A stretch of DNA of 64,000 nucleotides from JANXQG01 sp963719885. GTDB lineage: Bacteria > Planctomycetota > Planctomycetia > Pirellulales > Thermoguttaceae. The notes beneath the pieces were generated by a model, which saw nothing but the letters and a program-made list of their open reading frames with translations, was not told where the DNA came from and made no database searches. Position 1 is the first letter of the stretch; each line of letters starts with the position of its first letter. The stretch covers positions 1-64,000 of the forward strand of contig CAVRDP010000033.1 in assembly GCA_963719885.1 (NCBI GenBank), in the 5' to 3' direction. Positions 1 through 8,880 of this stretch are shown here, piece after piece. Made by a program: the position numbers and the translations under genes.

Positions 1-1060
1 GGATGCGGAAGAAGGCCGTGATGGACTTCACCTTCCTCGACAAGTGCTTTCTGGCCATCCGTCCCCAGACTTGGAAACGGGTCAACGAATTGCTGGGCCA
101 GTACGGCGTTGCCCAGGGAGCGGTGAGCACGCAGGTCATTCGTACCGACACCACTGCCGTGGAATCGAATATCCATTATCCCACGGACTCGTCGCTTCTC
201 TGGGACACCTGGCGGGTGGCATCGCGGCTGTTGAAACGGGCAAGAGAGATTGCCCCGGAGAGTTGCCCGCACCGCTTCCATGACCGTAAGATCAAGCGGC
301 TGCACCTTTACATTACCCGCTACATGCCCAGCAAGTCGAAGTCTCGCCAGCGGAAGGTGAAGAGTTCCTTTGCCACGCTCATCGAGCGGACCGCTTGGAT
401 CGTGGCGATTGCCAGGGAATCTGCACTTTTGTGACCACCCAGGGCACGACGGCTCTGGCCGGCGTAGCCTTGGAACTGAAGGCTTATCTGTCGTCGATGC
501 AGACTATCGTGCATAACGCCCGGCGGGCGCAGGTGGTGGGAGAAACTGTGCCGGCCAGCGAGCGGGTGTTCAGTCTCTTCGAGCAACACACGGAGCTGAT
601 CAAGCGTGGCAAGCGACAGAAGCCGGTGGAATTTGGCCACAAGGTCTTGTTGTGCGAATCGAAAGAGAAGTTCATCACCGATTATGAGGTCGATGAGAAG
701 CAACTGCCCGACTGCGAGTTGACCGAAGAGGTGATCCAGCGGCACAAGAAAGTCTTTGCGCGCGGCCGGAGGTTGTGGCGGCGGACAAGGGCTTCTGTCC
801 GGAAAAGGCGAAGTTCGAGGAATTGGCCAAGCAAGTGGCGACGCTGGCGATCCCCACGCGGATGCAGGACTTCGTCGACAAGATGCTTGCCCACTGGTAT
901 GCCTTTCGGGCGGGGATCGAGGGGACGATCTTCCGGCTTAAAACGGGCGTTTCGTTTGGTTCGATGTTACTTTCGAGGATTTAGGAGTTTTGCTGCAGCC
1001 GTGGGCCTGGGCGTGTTCTGCCACAACTTGATCGTGCTGGCGGATCACGCCGCCGGCTGA
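1..1060 (+). pseudogene. ISNCY-like DDE transposase, frameshifted remnant cut by the window edge
   Basis: This is a transposase whose pieces are spread over three frames. Positions 3-434 carry the block 'TDTTAVESNIHYPTDSSLLWD', typical of ISNCY-type DDE transposases and holding the first catalytic Asp. Positions about 430-750 continue in another frame. Positions about 755-984 carry 'ADKGF' (second Asp) and 'FRAGIEGTIFRLK' (catalytic Glu). The last 80 bases return to the second frame ('GLGVFCHNLIVLADHAAG', the usual C-terminus). At least three frame changes are needed, so it cannot be translated as written. The left end lies outside the window, and no terminal inverted repeat can be paired. 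Some shifts may be sequencing errors, but the number here favours a decayed insertion sequence. The family call rests on remembered motifs. Confidence 0.8.
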
Positions 1061-1257
1061 GCACGCCGCTGTGAACAATTCGACAGTGGAGAATGGCACG
1101 GCAAGGGAACCCATGCGCTAATCGGCCCGACGAGTCGAAACCCAATTCACGCAGAACCCATGGTGTCCCTATTTTGACAACAATAGCTCCGGCCGGCAGC
1201 AAATACTCGGCTGCCGTAACTAACCAAAAGAAAAAAACGCCCCTTCAGCAACAGAAA

Positions 1258-1929
1258 CTACATAGCTTTGTCCTCGGTGACTTGGGCAATCCTGAACAGG
1301 GTTTCCGTGGCCTGCCAAATTGCGGGCTGCGGCAACAACTCCGCAAGCGCCGCGGGCTCGTATTCGTGGGCATGCAGGAGCCAAAACAGCCAGCAGTCGA
1401 GTTCGCCGGCCGATCGCAACTCTGACTCCGTTACATTATACCTCGCCAGTTCCAGGGTGTGAATCTCCAAAGTTTCTTCTAGGACCCGCCCCGACTCTCT
1501 GTCGGTCAGACGGAAGGCGTGGTGGACGCGGGTCGCATCCGGCCAAAGGACGCCATTGATCAGCCAGATCGTATAAACCGGATTTACGGTCTCGTAATCT
1601 TCCCCCGACTTGACCTGACCGGCGTAGAGTTCGCAACCGTAGAAGACGAAGCGTTGCACCAGGCCCTCGTAAGTCGTCAGTTGGACCTCGACGTTGTAAA
1701 TCGCCCCCGTCCGATTAATCGCCTTGATGTCGAGTTGGGAGAGCTTGTCCTCCTGGAAGTCCTTTGGGTTGAAGGGATTATCAAGTGTGACGTTGACGAT
1801 CGGCTCTTTCGGTCGGAGGACCGCGTTTAGCAGGCTGATCAGGCAGTCGCGGTTCTCCGGCGTCCCGAAAGTCTTCTTGAAGGCGAAATCGACGATGGGG
1901 CGGATTCCAAGCGGCATGGCAGGCGGCAA
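1258..1929 (-). CDS. Rpn/PD-(D/E)XK nuclease family transposase-like protein, probably C-terminally truncated
   Basis: A 223-residue protein that opens with 'IRPIVDFAFKKTFGTPENRDCLISLLNA', the classic start of the PD-(D/E)XK family transposase/Rpn group (recombination-promoting nucleases). The nuclease core follows: Asp in 'QLDIKAINRTGAIYNVEVQL' and the E-x-Q element in 'NVEVQ'. Family members are normally about 290-310 residues. This one stops shortly after 'ETLFRIAQVTEDKAM', where relatives continue with a charged helical tail, so a premature stop is likely. It lies next to a broken transposase and a frameshifted HTH gene, which fits an accessory patch. Activity is uncertain. Confidence 0.75.
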   Translation of the reverse strand: MPPAMPLGIRPIVDFAFKKTFGTPENRDCLISLLNAVLRPKEPIVNVTLDNPFNPKDFQEDKLSQLDIKAINRTGAIYNVEVQLTTYEGLVQRFVFYGCELYAGQVKSGEDYETVNPVYTIWLINGVLWPDATRVHHAFRLTDRESGRVLEETLEIHTLELARYNVTESELRSAGELDCWLFWLLHAHEYEPAALAELLPQPAIWQATETLFRIAQVTEDKAM

Positions 1930-2387
1930 TAGCGCGAGGTTTGGGCGGTTCCTGGATTTCTTGCACGATACCAGAACTGCCGTGCATAGTCACGGGGGAT
2001 AAGGTTTACCCCATGGCTGAAAAAATCCTAGCTCGATGCCGATGCCCCGATGCCCGAGACCCCGATGCCGAGCGTAAGTATCCCCCGCACCCAGAGGGTA
2101 CCCGGCCGGGGGCATTAGAAGAGTCTGCGGCAATCTTGATTCCAATCGGTACTTGGAACGACGCTCGGTGCGCACGAGACCCGCCATCAGAGGGAGATTT
2201 TTCGTATCTTTTTTCTGTTCACAGTTTTTGCAAACCGCTCTTTTTCTTGGATTGCTCTAACCTCCCGGCAGGCAACGCCTTACGGCGCCGCGCGCGCCAT
2301 GTCCAGGCCATTGCAGAGCGATCACCACTGTATCAAATCGCCGGCTAATTCGTATTATTCCGTAACTACCGATGAGAACGCGCAATC
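1930..2387. other. Intergenic stretch without a convincing gene
   Basis: Contains imperfect short tandem motifs of the type 'GATGCCCCGATGCC' around 2035-2070. Open frames here lack any recognisable domain or ribosome binding site. Nothing else is seen. Confidence 0.5.
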
Positions 2388-2976
2388 ATGAGAGAACCCA
2401 ATTCACATTTGGCCCAGGCCCGGGAACGGAAGGAAGCCTTCCTGCCGGAGATCGCCCGGCTCTCGCTGGAGGGCCATACCAGCCGGGAGGTCGGCGAAAA
2501 GGTCGGCATACCCAAGACGACCGTCCTCCGCTGGCGGAATTCGCTGCGGCGGGAATGTGCCTCGCGATCCGTCAAGGAGACCATGGAAATGATCGACAAA
2601 CTGAACGAGCGCTTCGATACGATCTACCGCAAGGCGCTGGCGGGCCTGGACCGCTCGCGGGCCGACGAGGAAATTCGGACGATCAACGCCTACCGGAACC
2701 TGTTCCCCGATTGCCGGCTAAGCGACCGCTGGGTCCGCAGGGCGGCGCGGGTGGAGGCCCGCCGCACGCTCAACCTGTTCGAAATCCAGGGCCACCGCGG
2801 CGGCCTCCGGTCCGCGGGAGTCGGTAAGTCCATCGCCGGCAAGCGCAAAAGCGACAAGCGCCCACGACTACTCGGCGATCGACTTCCTGGGCGTGGGCAA
2901 GGACAAACCGCTTTACGTCGACGCGATTTTGGACCACATCGTGTTGGACCGCACGGAAGGCGTCCACCATATTTAA
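2388..2976 (+). CDS. Helix-turn-helix (homeodomain-like) protein, frameshifted near 2860
   Basis: The N-terminal 55 residues hold a clear homeodomain-like HTH ('LSLEGHTSREVGEKVGIPKTTVLRW'), as in transposase-associated and terminase-small-subunit-like DNA-binding domains. A basic helical region follows. At about 2858-2862 the frame must change by one base: the downstream frame reads 'AHDYSAIDFLGVGKDKPLYV' and ends at TAA 2974-2976, and it looks far more protein-like than the uninterrupted frame, which becomes Arg/Gly/Pro-rich. I do not recognise the full-length family. It may be a regulator or a remnant of a mobile element, given the broken IS and Rpn genes beside it. Confidence 0.5.
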
Positions 2977-3512
2977 GCGCTGCATAGAAAAGCACTTACG
3001 AATGTTTTGCCGGACCACGACAAATCGTCCGGCCACGATCGACTTGCTCTTTGGCAATTTGACTCAGCGACGCGCAAGCCAATGCGCGTTGCGCAGTCCG
3101 GGGCAGCCTGGCGAGGCCGCCCCGGTCATGGCATTAGTGCGCACACAACAGAGTGCCGACGTGGCCCGCGGCCTACGGATCGGCCAAGGGCGAGCGGCTC
3201 GAAAACATCGGAGGGGCGTTTTTATTACAATTTTTACCGGTGGACAGCGCAATCAAAAGGGGGGTAGAGAACCTCGCGTTTCTCGGCCGAAAACTGTGAT
3301 TTCTGGAAAACGACTCGCGCGGCACGACGAAAACGGACCAGCACGTTGTGGACCAAGAAAATCGCATACTTTGGTTCGGTGGTAAGCTTTAATCTGTCCA
3401 AGGGAGGGGTGCTCAGCCCTGGTCACCACTCTTGATCCACTTTGGCTATCGTCCATAGAGCAAATTCCTTCATTCCCCCCATAATACCCGGTCCGAGCCC
3501 AAGGCGGAAGGC
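2977..3512. other. Intergenic stretch of about 535 bp
   Basis: No supported gene. Open frames here are short, basic and without domains. The next element is the GTAG-type palindrome at 3513. Confidence 0.5.
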
Positions 3513-3634
3513 GTAGGGTGGGACCAGATCCGGGGTACCCGGTACTCCGGGTCGGCGAGCGCAGGCCCACCGTAATGCGATTTACAGCCGATCATGGTGG
3601 GCCTGCCTCGCTACGCGATCTGGTCCCACCCTAC
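3513..3634. repeat. REP-like palindrome, family B, copy 1
   Basis: Begins GTAGGGTGGGACCAGATC and ends with the inverse GATC-type arm GGTCCCACCCTAC. Inner parts (GGCCCACC / GGTGGGCC) also pair. A second copy with the same arms but a different loop lies at 30490-30616 and a half copy at 45817. This GTAG...CTAC architecture is shared with the other repeat families in the window. Confidence 0.9.
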
Positions 3635-3763
3635 GAGCATTATTCATGCTTTCGCCTTCTGCCTTCATCCTTCATTTTCCTGCCTCCCCCGCTAGCCAAC
3701 TGCTGGTCGATCGGGGAGAATATTCGCTTTGAATTCCCAATTTCGTTTCAGGAGAGTGCCATC

Positions 3764-5047
3764 ATGAATGCGGAGATTCTCGATATCCATGCCCGACAGA
3801 TCCTTGATAGCCGTGGAAATCCCACCATCGAGGTTGACGTGGAGTTGGCCGACGGTTCCTTCGGCCGCTTTGCGGTTCCCAGCGGCGCGAGCACGGGCGT
3901 TCACGAGGCCCTGGAACTTCGCGACGGCGACAAATCGGTGTACCTGGGCAAGGGCGTGTTGAAGGCGGTCGACAACGTCAACGACATTCTAGCCGACGAG
4001 TTGGCCGGCATGGACGCCCTGGACCAGGCCGCGTTAGACGCGCGGATGATCGAACTGGACGGCACCGAAAACAAGAGCAAGCTGGGGGCCAACGCCATCC
4101 TTGGCGTTTCGTTGGCTACGGCCCATGCCGCAGCGGCCCATACCGGGCTGCCGTTGTTCCGCTATCTCGGCGGCGCCGGCGCGCGTTTGCTGCCGGCCCC
4201 CATGATGAATATCATCAACGGCGGTTCGCACGCCGACAACGACGTCAACGTCCAGGAATTCATGGTCATGCCCTTGGGCTTCAACTGCTTCACCGATGCT
4301 ATTCGTTGCGGCTGCGAGGTGTTTCACAACCTCAAGAAGGTGCTCCACGGGAAGAAGCTATCCACGAACGTCGGCGACGAAGGCGGTTTCGCTCCTGACC
4401 TGAAGAGCAATCAGGAAGCCCTCGATGTGATCGTCGAGGCCATCGGCAAGGCCGGTTACGAGCCAGGCAAGCAGGCCTTCATCGCCCTGGACCCGGCCGC
4501 CTCGGAGTTCTACAACGCCGAGGCCAAGCGGTATTCCTTCGACGGCAAGGAAATCGATTCCGCCGCGCTGGTGGAAATCTATGCCAAATGGGTCGATAAC
4601 TATCCCATCTGCTCGATCGAAGATGGTTGTGCCGAAGACGACTGGGAAGGCTGGAAGCTCTTGACCGACCGCGTCGGCAAGAAGATCCAACTCGTGGGCG
4701 ACGACCTCTTCGTCACTAACACAAAGCGCCTGCAGCGGGGCATCGACGAGGGCATTGCCAACAGCATCTTGATCAAAGTCAATCAGATCGGCACGCTGAC
4801 CGAGACGATCGAGGCCATCGAGTTGGCCCATCGCAACGGATACACGAGCGTGACCAGCCATCGCAGCGGCGAGACCGAGGATGCGACGATCGCCGACTTG
4901 GCCGTGGCCATGCGGACCGGCCAGATCAAGACCGGTTCGGCCTCGCGCACCGATCGCATGGCCAAGTACAATCAACTGCTGCGGATCGAGGAGATTCTCG
5001 GCGACACGGCTGTGTATGGCGGGCCGTTGTTCAAGCGAAAGAAGTAG
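3764..5047 (+). CDS. eno: Enolase (phosphopyruvate hydratase)
   Basis: 427 residues, the usual bacterial enolase length. It converts 2-phosphoglycerate to phosphoenolpyruvate in glycolysis, in the cytoplasm. Landmarks in order: 'ARQILDSRGNPTIEVDVEL', the mobile loop 'SGASTGVHEALELRDGD', 'NVGDEGGFAPD', the metal ligands in 'FIALDPAASEFY', 'SIEDG' and 'LVGDDLFVTN', the catalytic Lys in 'ILIKVNQIGTLTET', and the signature 'TSHRSGETEDATIADLAV'. The frame is open upstream, but ATG 3764 follows the ribosome binding site AGGAGAG at 3750-3756 and matches the family start. It stands alone, downstream of repeat B1. Confidence 0.97.
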   Translation: MNAEILDIHARQILDSRGNPTIEVDVELADGSFGRFAVPSGASTGVHEALELRDGDKSVYLGKGVLKAVDNVNDILADELAGMDALDQAALDARMIELDGTENKSKLGANAILGVSLATAHAAAAHTGLPLFRYLGGAGARLLPAPMMNIINGGSHADNDVNVQEFMVMPLGFNCFTDAIRCGCEVFHNLKKVLHGKKLSTNVGDEGGFAPDLKSNQEALDVIVEAIGKAGYEPGKQAFIALDPAASEFYNAEAKRYSFDGKEIDSAALVEIYAKWVDNYPICSIEDGCAEDDWEGWKLLTDRVGKKIQLVGDDLFVTNTKRLQRGIDEGIANSILIKVNQIGTLTETIEAIELAHRNGYTSVTSHRSGETEDATIADLAVAMRTGQIKTGSASRTDRMAKYNQLLRIEEILGDTAVYGGPLFKRKK

Positions 5048-5154
5048 GCGGCCGTTGGTGGTTGGCAGCTTCCGGCGGCAGCGGATGTAGAATGTGCGAG
5101 TTGAGCCTGCTGGGTACGGAGTACACAGTACACAGTACTCAGTAGGCGACTGTT

Positions 5155-5868
5155 CTATTTGGTAAACTCCGCGTCAATCGGCTTGGTGCCGAGGTAGAGA
5201 TGCGCGGTTCGCCAACCACAACGGTAGCGCTGCAACAGATCGGCGGGCACGTCGAAGTATTTCTCAAGTTCCGAAATGTCAGGCCTCGTCAACGGCCCCA
5301 TCGGCTCGCCAGTCGCCGACCGCGAGATGATCAAGATCCGATAAGTCCCGGCGGCCGGGACAAAAAGCGTGAAATTGCCGGAGACATCGCCCCGCGCCGC
5401 GGCGCCGCCGAACTTGGCCAGCGCGGCGGACGTGGCATCGCCCGTGGCCGGGGGCGGATCGCTGGGCCGTAGACCGGCAAGCGGTAGCGGCTTGCCGGGC
5501 ACCTTATCGGGCAAAACAACGATGACCGCCCCCTCGTCGCCCTGTTTCGTGCCCGCACGCAAGTCCAGCAGCACTTTGCCCTCGACGGGTATCCGTTTTT
5601 GCACATCGGCGTTTTCGGCATCTTCCTTGCCGGCGGCCGACCAGCCACTGCGGCCGGCGAGATAGCCCAGGCCGAAGGCGGTTGCGGCGACCGTCACGTA
5701 AAGCACGGCCTCGACATAGAGCATGCGGCGGGGAAAAAGGATTTTGTCGGAGGGCACGGGAGTCAAACGCGAGGGCTGGGGGCTGGGAACGCGGAGTTCG
5801 ACGCTGCCTTCCAACTCGGAGTCGGGAATGCGGAACTCGGAGCTATTCGTGCCGCCTTGCACTGCCAA
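5155..5868 (-). CDS. Membrane-anchored protein of unknown function
   Basis: 237 residues. A variable, Ser/Pro-rich N-terminus of about 50 residues precedes one hydrophobic segment (about 50-69, 'VEAVLYVTVAATAFGLGYLAG'). The rest is predicted extracytoplasmic and contains 'VEGKVLLDLRAGTKQGDEGAVIVVLP' and 'VSGNFTLFVPAAGTYRILIIS', the style of a small beta-sandwich or carboxypeptidase-regulatory-like fold. I do not recognise a named family. It lies 12 bp downstream of the small membrane protein gene at 5881-6129 on the same strand, so the two probably form an operon. The true start could be at Met49, just before the membrane segment. Confidence 0.6.
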   Translation of the reverse strand: MAVQGGTNSSEFRIPDSELEGSVELRVPSPQPSRLTPVPSDKILFPRRMLYVEAVLYVTVAATAFGLGYLAGRSGWSAAGKEDAENADVQKRIPVEGKVLLDLRAGTKQGDEGAVIVVLPDKVPGKPLPLAGLRPSDPPPATGDATSAALAKFGGAAARGDVSGNFTLFVPAAGTYRILIISRSATGEPMGPLTRPDISELEKYFDVPADLLQRYRCGWRTAHLYLGTKPIDAEFTK

Positions 5869-5880
5869 AGCCTCCCTCGA

Positions 5881-6129
5881 CTACTGATCGACATTGTCCG
5901 ACCGACCCAAAGTGTCAATCGCCTGAATAAGGATCAGACCAACCAGCACCACGAACCACACAATCCCGCCGGCCAGGGCCACGTAGCGCAAGACGAGCCC
6001 CCCCAAGGCATCGCCCATGGCCGCCAGGAGCAAGGCCAGCGCCAGGACGACACAAATCGTAATCGGCAGCACGATCCCCGCGAAAATCAGGGCCAGCAGC
6101 ACCTTGGTAGAAACGGGCTTGCGACTCAT
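5881..6129 (-). CDS. Small two-helix membrane protein
   Basis: 82 residues starting 'MSRKPVSTKVLL' with two long hydrophobic segments (about residues 9-38 and 42-68). The start at 6129 is chosen because GGGGGG lies just upstream. The frame stays open further 5', but that part is translation of the repeat at 6175-6299 and is not protein-like. Function unknown. It is the first gene of a likely two-gene operon with the 237-residue protein downstream. Confidence 0.65.
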   Translation of the reverse strand: MSRKPVSTKVLLALIFAGIVLPITICVVLALALLLAAMGDALGGLVLRYVALAGGIVWFVVLVGLILIQAIDTLGRSDNVDQ

Positions 6130-6174
6130 ACCCCCCATTTTGCCGAAAAAGTGGGCGGTTGTCAAGCCGGCAAG

Positions 6175-6299
6175 GTAGCAGGCACTCTCCGAGTGCCGTC
6201 CGCCAGAAGCCGACGGATTGCTTAAGAAACCTGCGGCTGGAGCTTGCAGGGCGGACGGCACACCGACCATGAGGACATGGTGTGCCCGGTGCCTGCTAC
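6175..6299. repeat. REP-like palindrome, family A, copy 1
   Basis: Starts GTAGCAGGCACTCTCC and ends GGTGCCTGCTAC, with inner pairing of GCCGTCCGCC and GGGCGGACGGC. It lies in the divergent gap between the minus-strand gene ending upstream at 6129 and the plus-strand gene at 6380. Confidence 0.9.
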
Positions 6300-6308
6300 T
6301 TTACGCGC

Positions 6309-6336
6309 TTGACACGCGTCATATATCGAGCACAAT
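6309..6336 (+). promoter_or_regulatory. Probable sigma70-type promoter for the esterase-like gene
   Basis: TTGACA at 6309-6314, 16-base spacer, CACAAT at 6331-6336, about 40 bp before the ATG at 6380 and 10 bp after repeat A1. Prediction from sequence only. Confidence 0.45.
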
Positions 6337-6379
6337 GAAACATGAGGCAAGGGAAGCAGGGAATCGAGCGAGGCATGAC

Positions 6380-8880
6380 ATGAAGCGTTCATGGCACGGA
6401 TTGCGGCGGGCGGCGGCCGGCATCGTCGGTAGTCTTGTGGTTCTGCTGGCCGCGGAGGCGCTGGCGACGGAAGTCGTGCTCGAAAGACGGCCGAATCCTG
6501 CGGGGTCGCGTCGGTGAAACCATCGGTCTGGCCGAGCAAAACGGGGCCAGCGAGGGCGATTCCATCAAGCAGATCGTCTTCGTCAACGACGATTTCCGCC
6601 TGACCTTCGTCTCCCGGCGGCAGGTTGCCGAAGTCAAGCCCGACAGCTCGCCGGAGAACGCTGAGAAGTTCCGGCTCATCCAGCCATACGACCTGATCGG
6701 CCACAACGGCCGGCAGAAGGTCATCGCGGTCGGCCCGCCGGCGGGGGCCTTGAAGGAATTTGACGAGCACGGCCGGCGGATCTATCCCATGCGCACGGCC
6801 GGCGGCATATTGAACGTCGTGCAGCTCATAACCGACCTCACGCCGCAATACGCTAAAGTCGAGGCCGAGAAGGTAACGTGGGACATGCGGATCGCCACGA
6901 GTACGCTTTCCGACGAATTGCTCGACAAGATCCTCATGCACCAGATCAATCCCAAAAAGCTCGAAGAGCGCAAGAAGATCGTGCGCTTCTATCTCCAGTG
7001 CAAGCGCTATAGTATGGCGGTGGCGACGTTGCAGACTATCATCCAGGATTTCAAAGGCGACACGCAGGTCGCCCAGGACCTGCAACCCACGCTGGAAAAA
7101 TTGCGAATCATGTTCGCGCAGCAGATGCTCGAGGAGTTGGGGCGGCGGCGGGAAGGCGGGCAGCATGCCCTGGTGCAGAATATCCTTAAGAAGTTCCCGA
7201 CCGAGGACGTGACAGTCGAAATCCTGCAAACCGTGCGTGAGGTGCAAGAGGAATATAAGGCGTACGAGGCAAAGCGGAGTGCCATCGATAAGGCCTGTGT
7301 GGCCTTGTTGCCGCAGGTGAAGCAGCGTGCGGACCGCGCGACCCTGGCAAAGGTGCTGGAAGAGATGGGATCGGAAAAGGCAGGGGAGGGGTTGAGTCCT
7401 GAAACGCTGCCCCGTATGGCGGCCTTCCTGCTCAATCAGAACGATCCGAAGTTCAAGCCCGAAGAGAAGCTCTCGCTGGCCGCGAGCGGTTGGCTGTTGG
7501 GATCCGACGCGGCCTTGACCGATTTGCCGGAAACGCTGTCGGCATGGCGACTGCGGGGCATGGTGCAGAAGTACTTGACCGAGACGGGGAAGGTAAAACG
7601 CGATCGGCAGTTGCATTCGATCCTCGCGGAAGCCGCCGCCGCCAGGCTGGAAGTGCTGGCCGCCCTGGTCGCCCACATGACGCCGCCCTACCCCTTGCCC
7701 GATCCGATCGACGAGAACATCCCCGGCTACTCGAAGCTGGAAATCGCCGTGATGCCAGGCCAACCGGATGTGACCTACTACGTGCAATTGCCGCCGGAGT
7801 ACAATCCGCAGCGCCGCTACCCGATGATCGTTTCGCTGCACAGCATCGTCCATGACCCGACGATGCAGATCGACTGGTGGGCGGGCGAACACGACCCTGC
7901 AAAAGGGCCGGGCCGGCAAGGCCAGGCGGGACGATACGGATATATCGTCATCGCCCCGGCCTGGACCGTCGAGCATCAGAAGGAATACGAATATTCCTCC
8001 CGCGAGCACGCCTTGGTGCTGGGCTGCGTCCGCGACGCCTGCCGGCGGTTTGCCGTCGATACCGACCGCGTCTTTCTCTCCGGCCACATGGAGGGCGGCG
8101 ACGCGGCCTGGGACATCGGCGTGTCGCATCCCGATCTCTGGGCGGGCGTGATTCCCATCTCGGCCGAAGCGAAGAACACTTGCACCTTCTACACCGAGAA
8201 TGCCCGCCACGTGCCGTTCTATGTCGTGCTGGGCGAGTTGGACGGCGGCCGCCTGACCCGCGACGCCCGGGTACTGGACCGCTATTTGAAGAACGGTTAC
8301 AACACGACCGTCGTGGAATATCTCGGCCGCGGGCACGAGCACTTTCTCGACGAGCAGTTGCCCTTGTTCGACTGGATGAACCGTTGCAAGCGGAGCTTTC
8401 CCCTGCCGCGCGAGCGGGAAGGGACGCACGAACGGGAATTCGAATGCAAGACGATGCGGCTCAGCGACAACTTTTTCTGGTGGGTGCAACTCGACGGCCT
8501 GCCGCCGAACTCCATCGTGACGGGTTGGACGACTGCCCATGAAGCGAAGCCGTACATAACGGGCTCGGGCCTGCCCACCGGCATGAATGCCAGCGTTCCG
8601 GCGGGCATGCCGCTTCCCCGCGGCACGCTGCCTTTGCTGGTACACGGGCAACGCGCCGGCCAACAACACCCTGGTCCTCACGGCGGGCAATTCGCGGGCC
8701 ACGATATGGCTGTCGCCGGAGATGGTCGACTTCAAGAGCCGCATCAACATTTCGGTCGGCGGCCGCCGGCCCAGCGGTGTGCTGCCGATGATCAAGCCGA
8801 GCGTCGAAACCATGCTCGAAGATTTGCGCGTCCGCGGCGACAGACAGCACCCGTTTTGGGCGAAAATAGAAGCAAAGTAA
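6380..8880 (+). CDS. Secreted alpha/beta-hydrolase-like protein (two frameshifts, nucleophile replaced)
   Basis: The N-terminus is a signal peptide ('MKRSWHGLRRAAAGIVGSLVVLLAAEALA'-like, given here only in outline), then an SH3-like 'DGRILRGRV' segment, a long helical region, and from about 7700 an alpha/beta-hydrolase domain of the feruloyl-esterase/polyhydroxybutyrate-depolymerase type: 'RYPMIVSLHS', 'YIVIAPAW', 'DTDRVFLSGHMEGGDAAWD', 'YLGRGHEHF'. The elbow that should read GxSxGG has Met (ATG 8088-8090) in place of Ser. One base is out of frame near 6485 (signal peptide to body) and again near 8635 (body to C-terminus ending 'RQHPFWAKIEAK'). Exported location is inferred. Substrate unknown; with Met at the elbow it may bind rather than cleave. 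Confidence 0.7.

Noticed and set aside
1941..2348. 135-codon open frame between the Rpn-like and HTH genes
   Set aside because: No domain, no ribosome binding site, low-complexity composition.
6222..8813. Long minus-strand open frame (over 860 codons) opposite the esterase-like gene
   Set aside because: It is antisense to a gene with signal peptide and known domains; its translation is Arg/His/Gly-rich, as expected for the shadow of a GC-rich gene.
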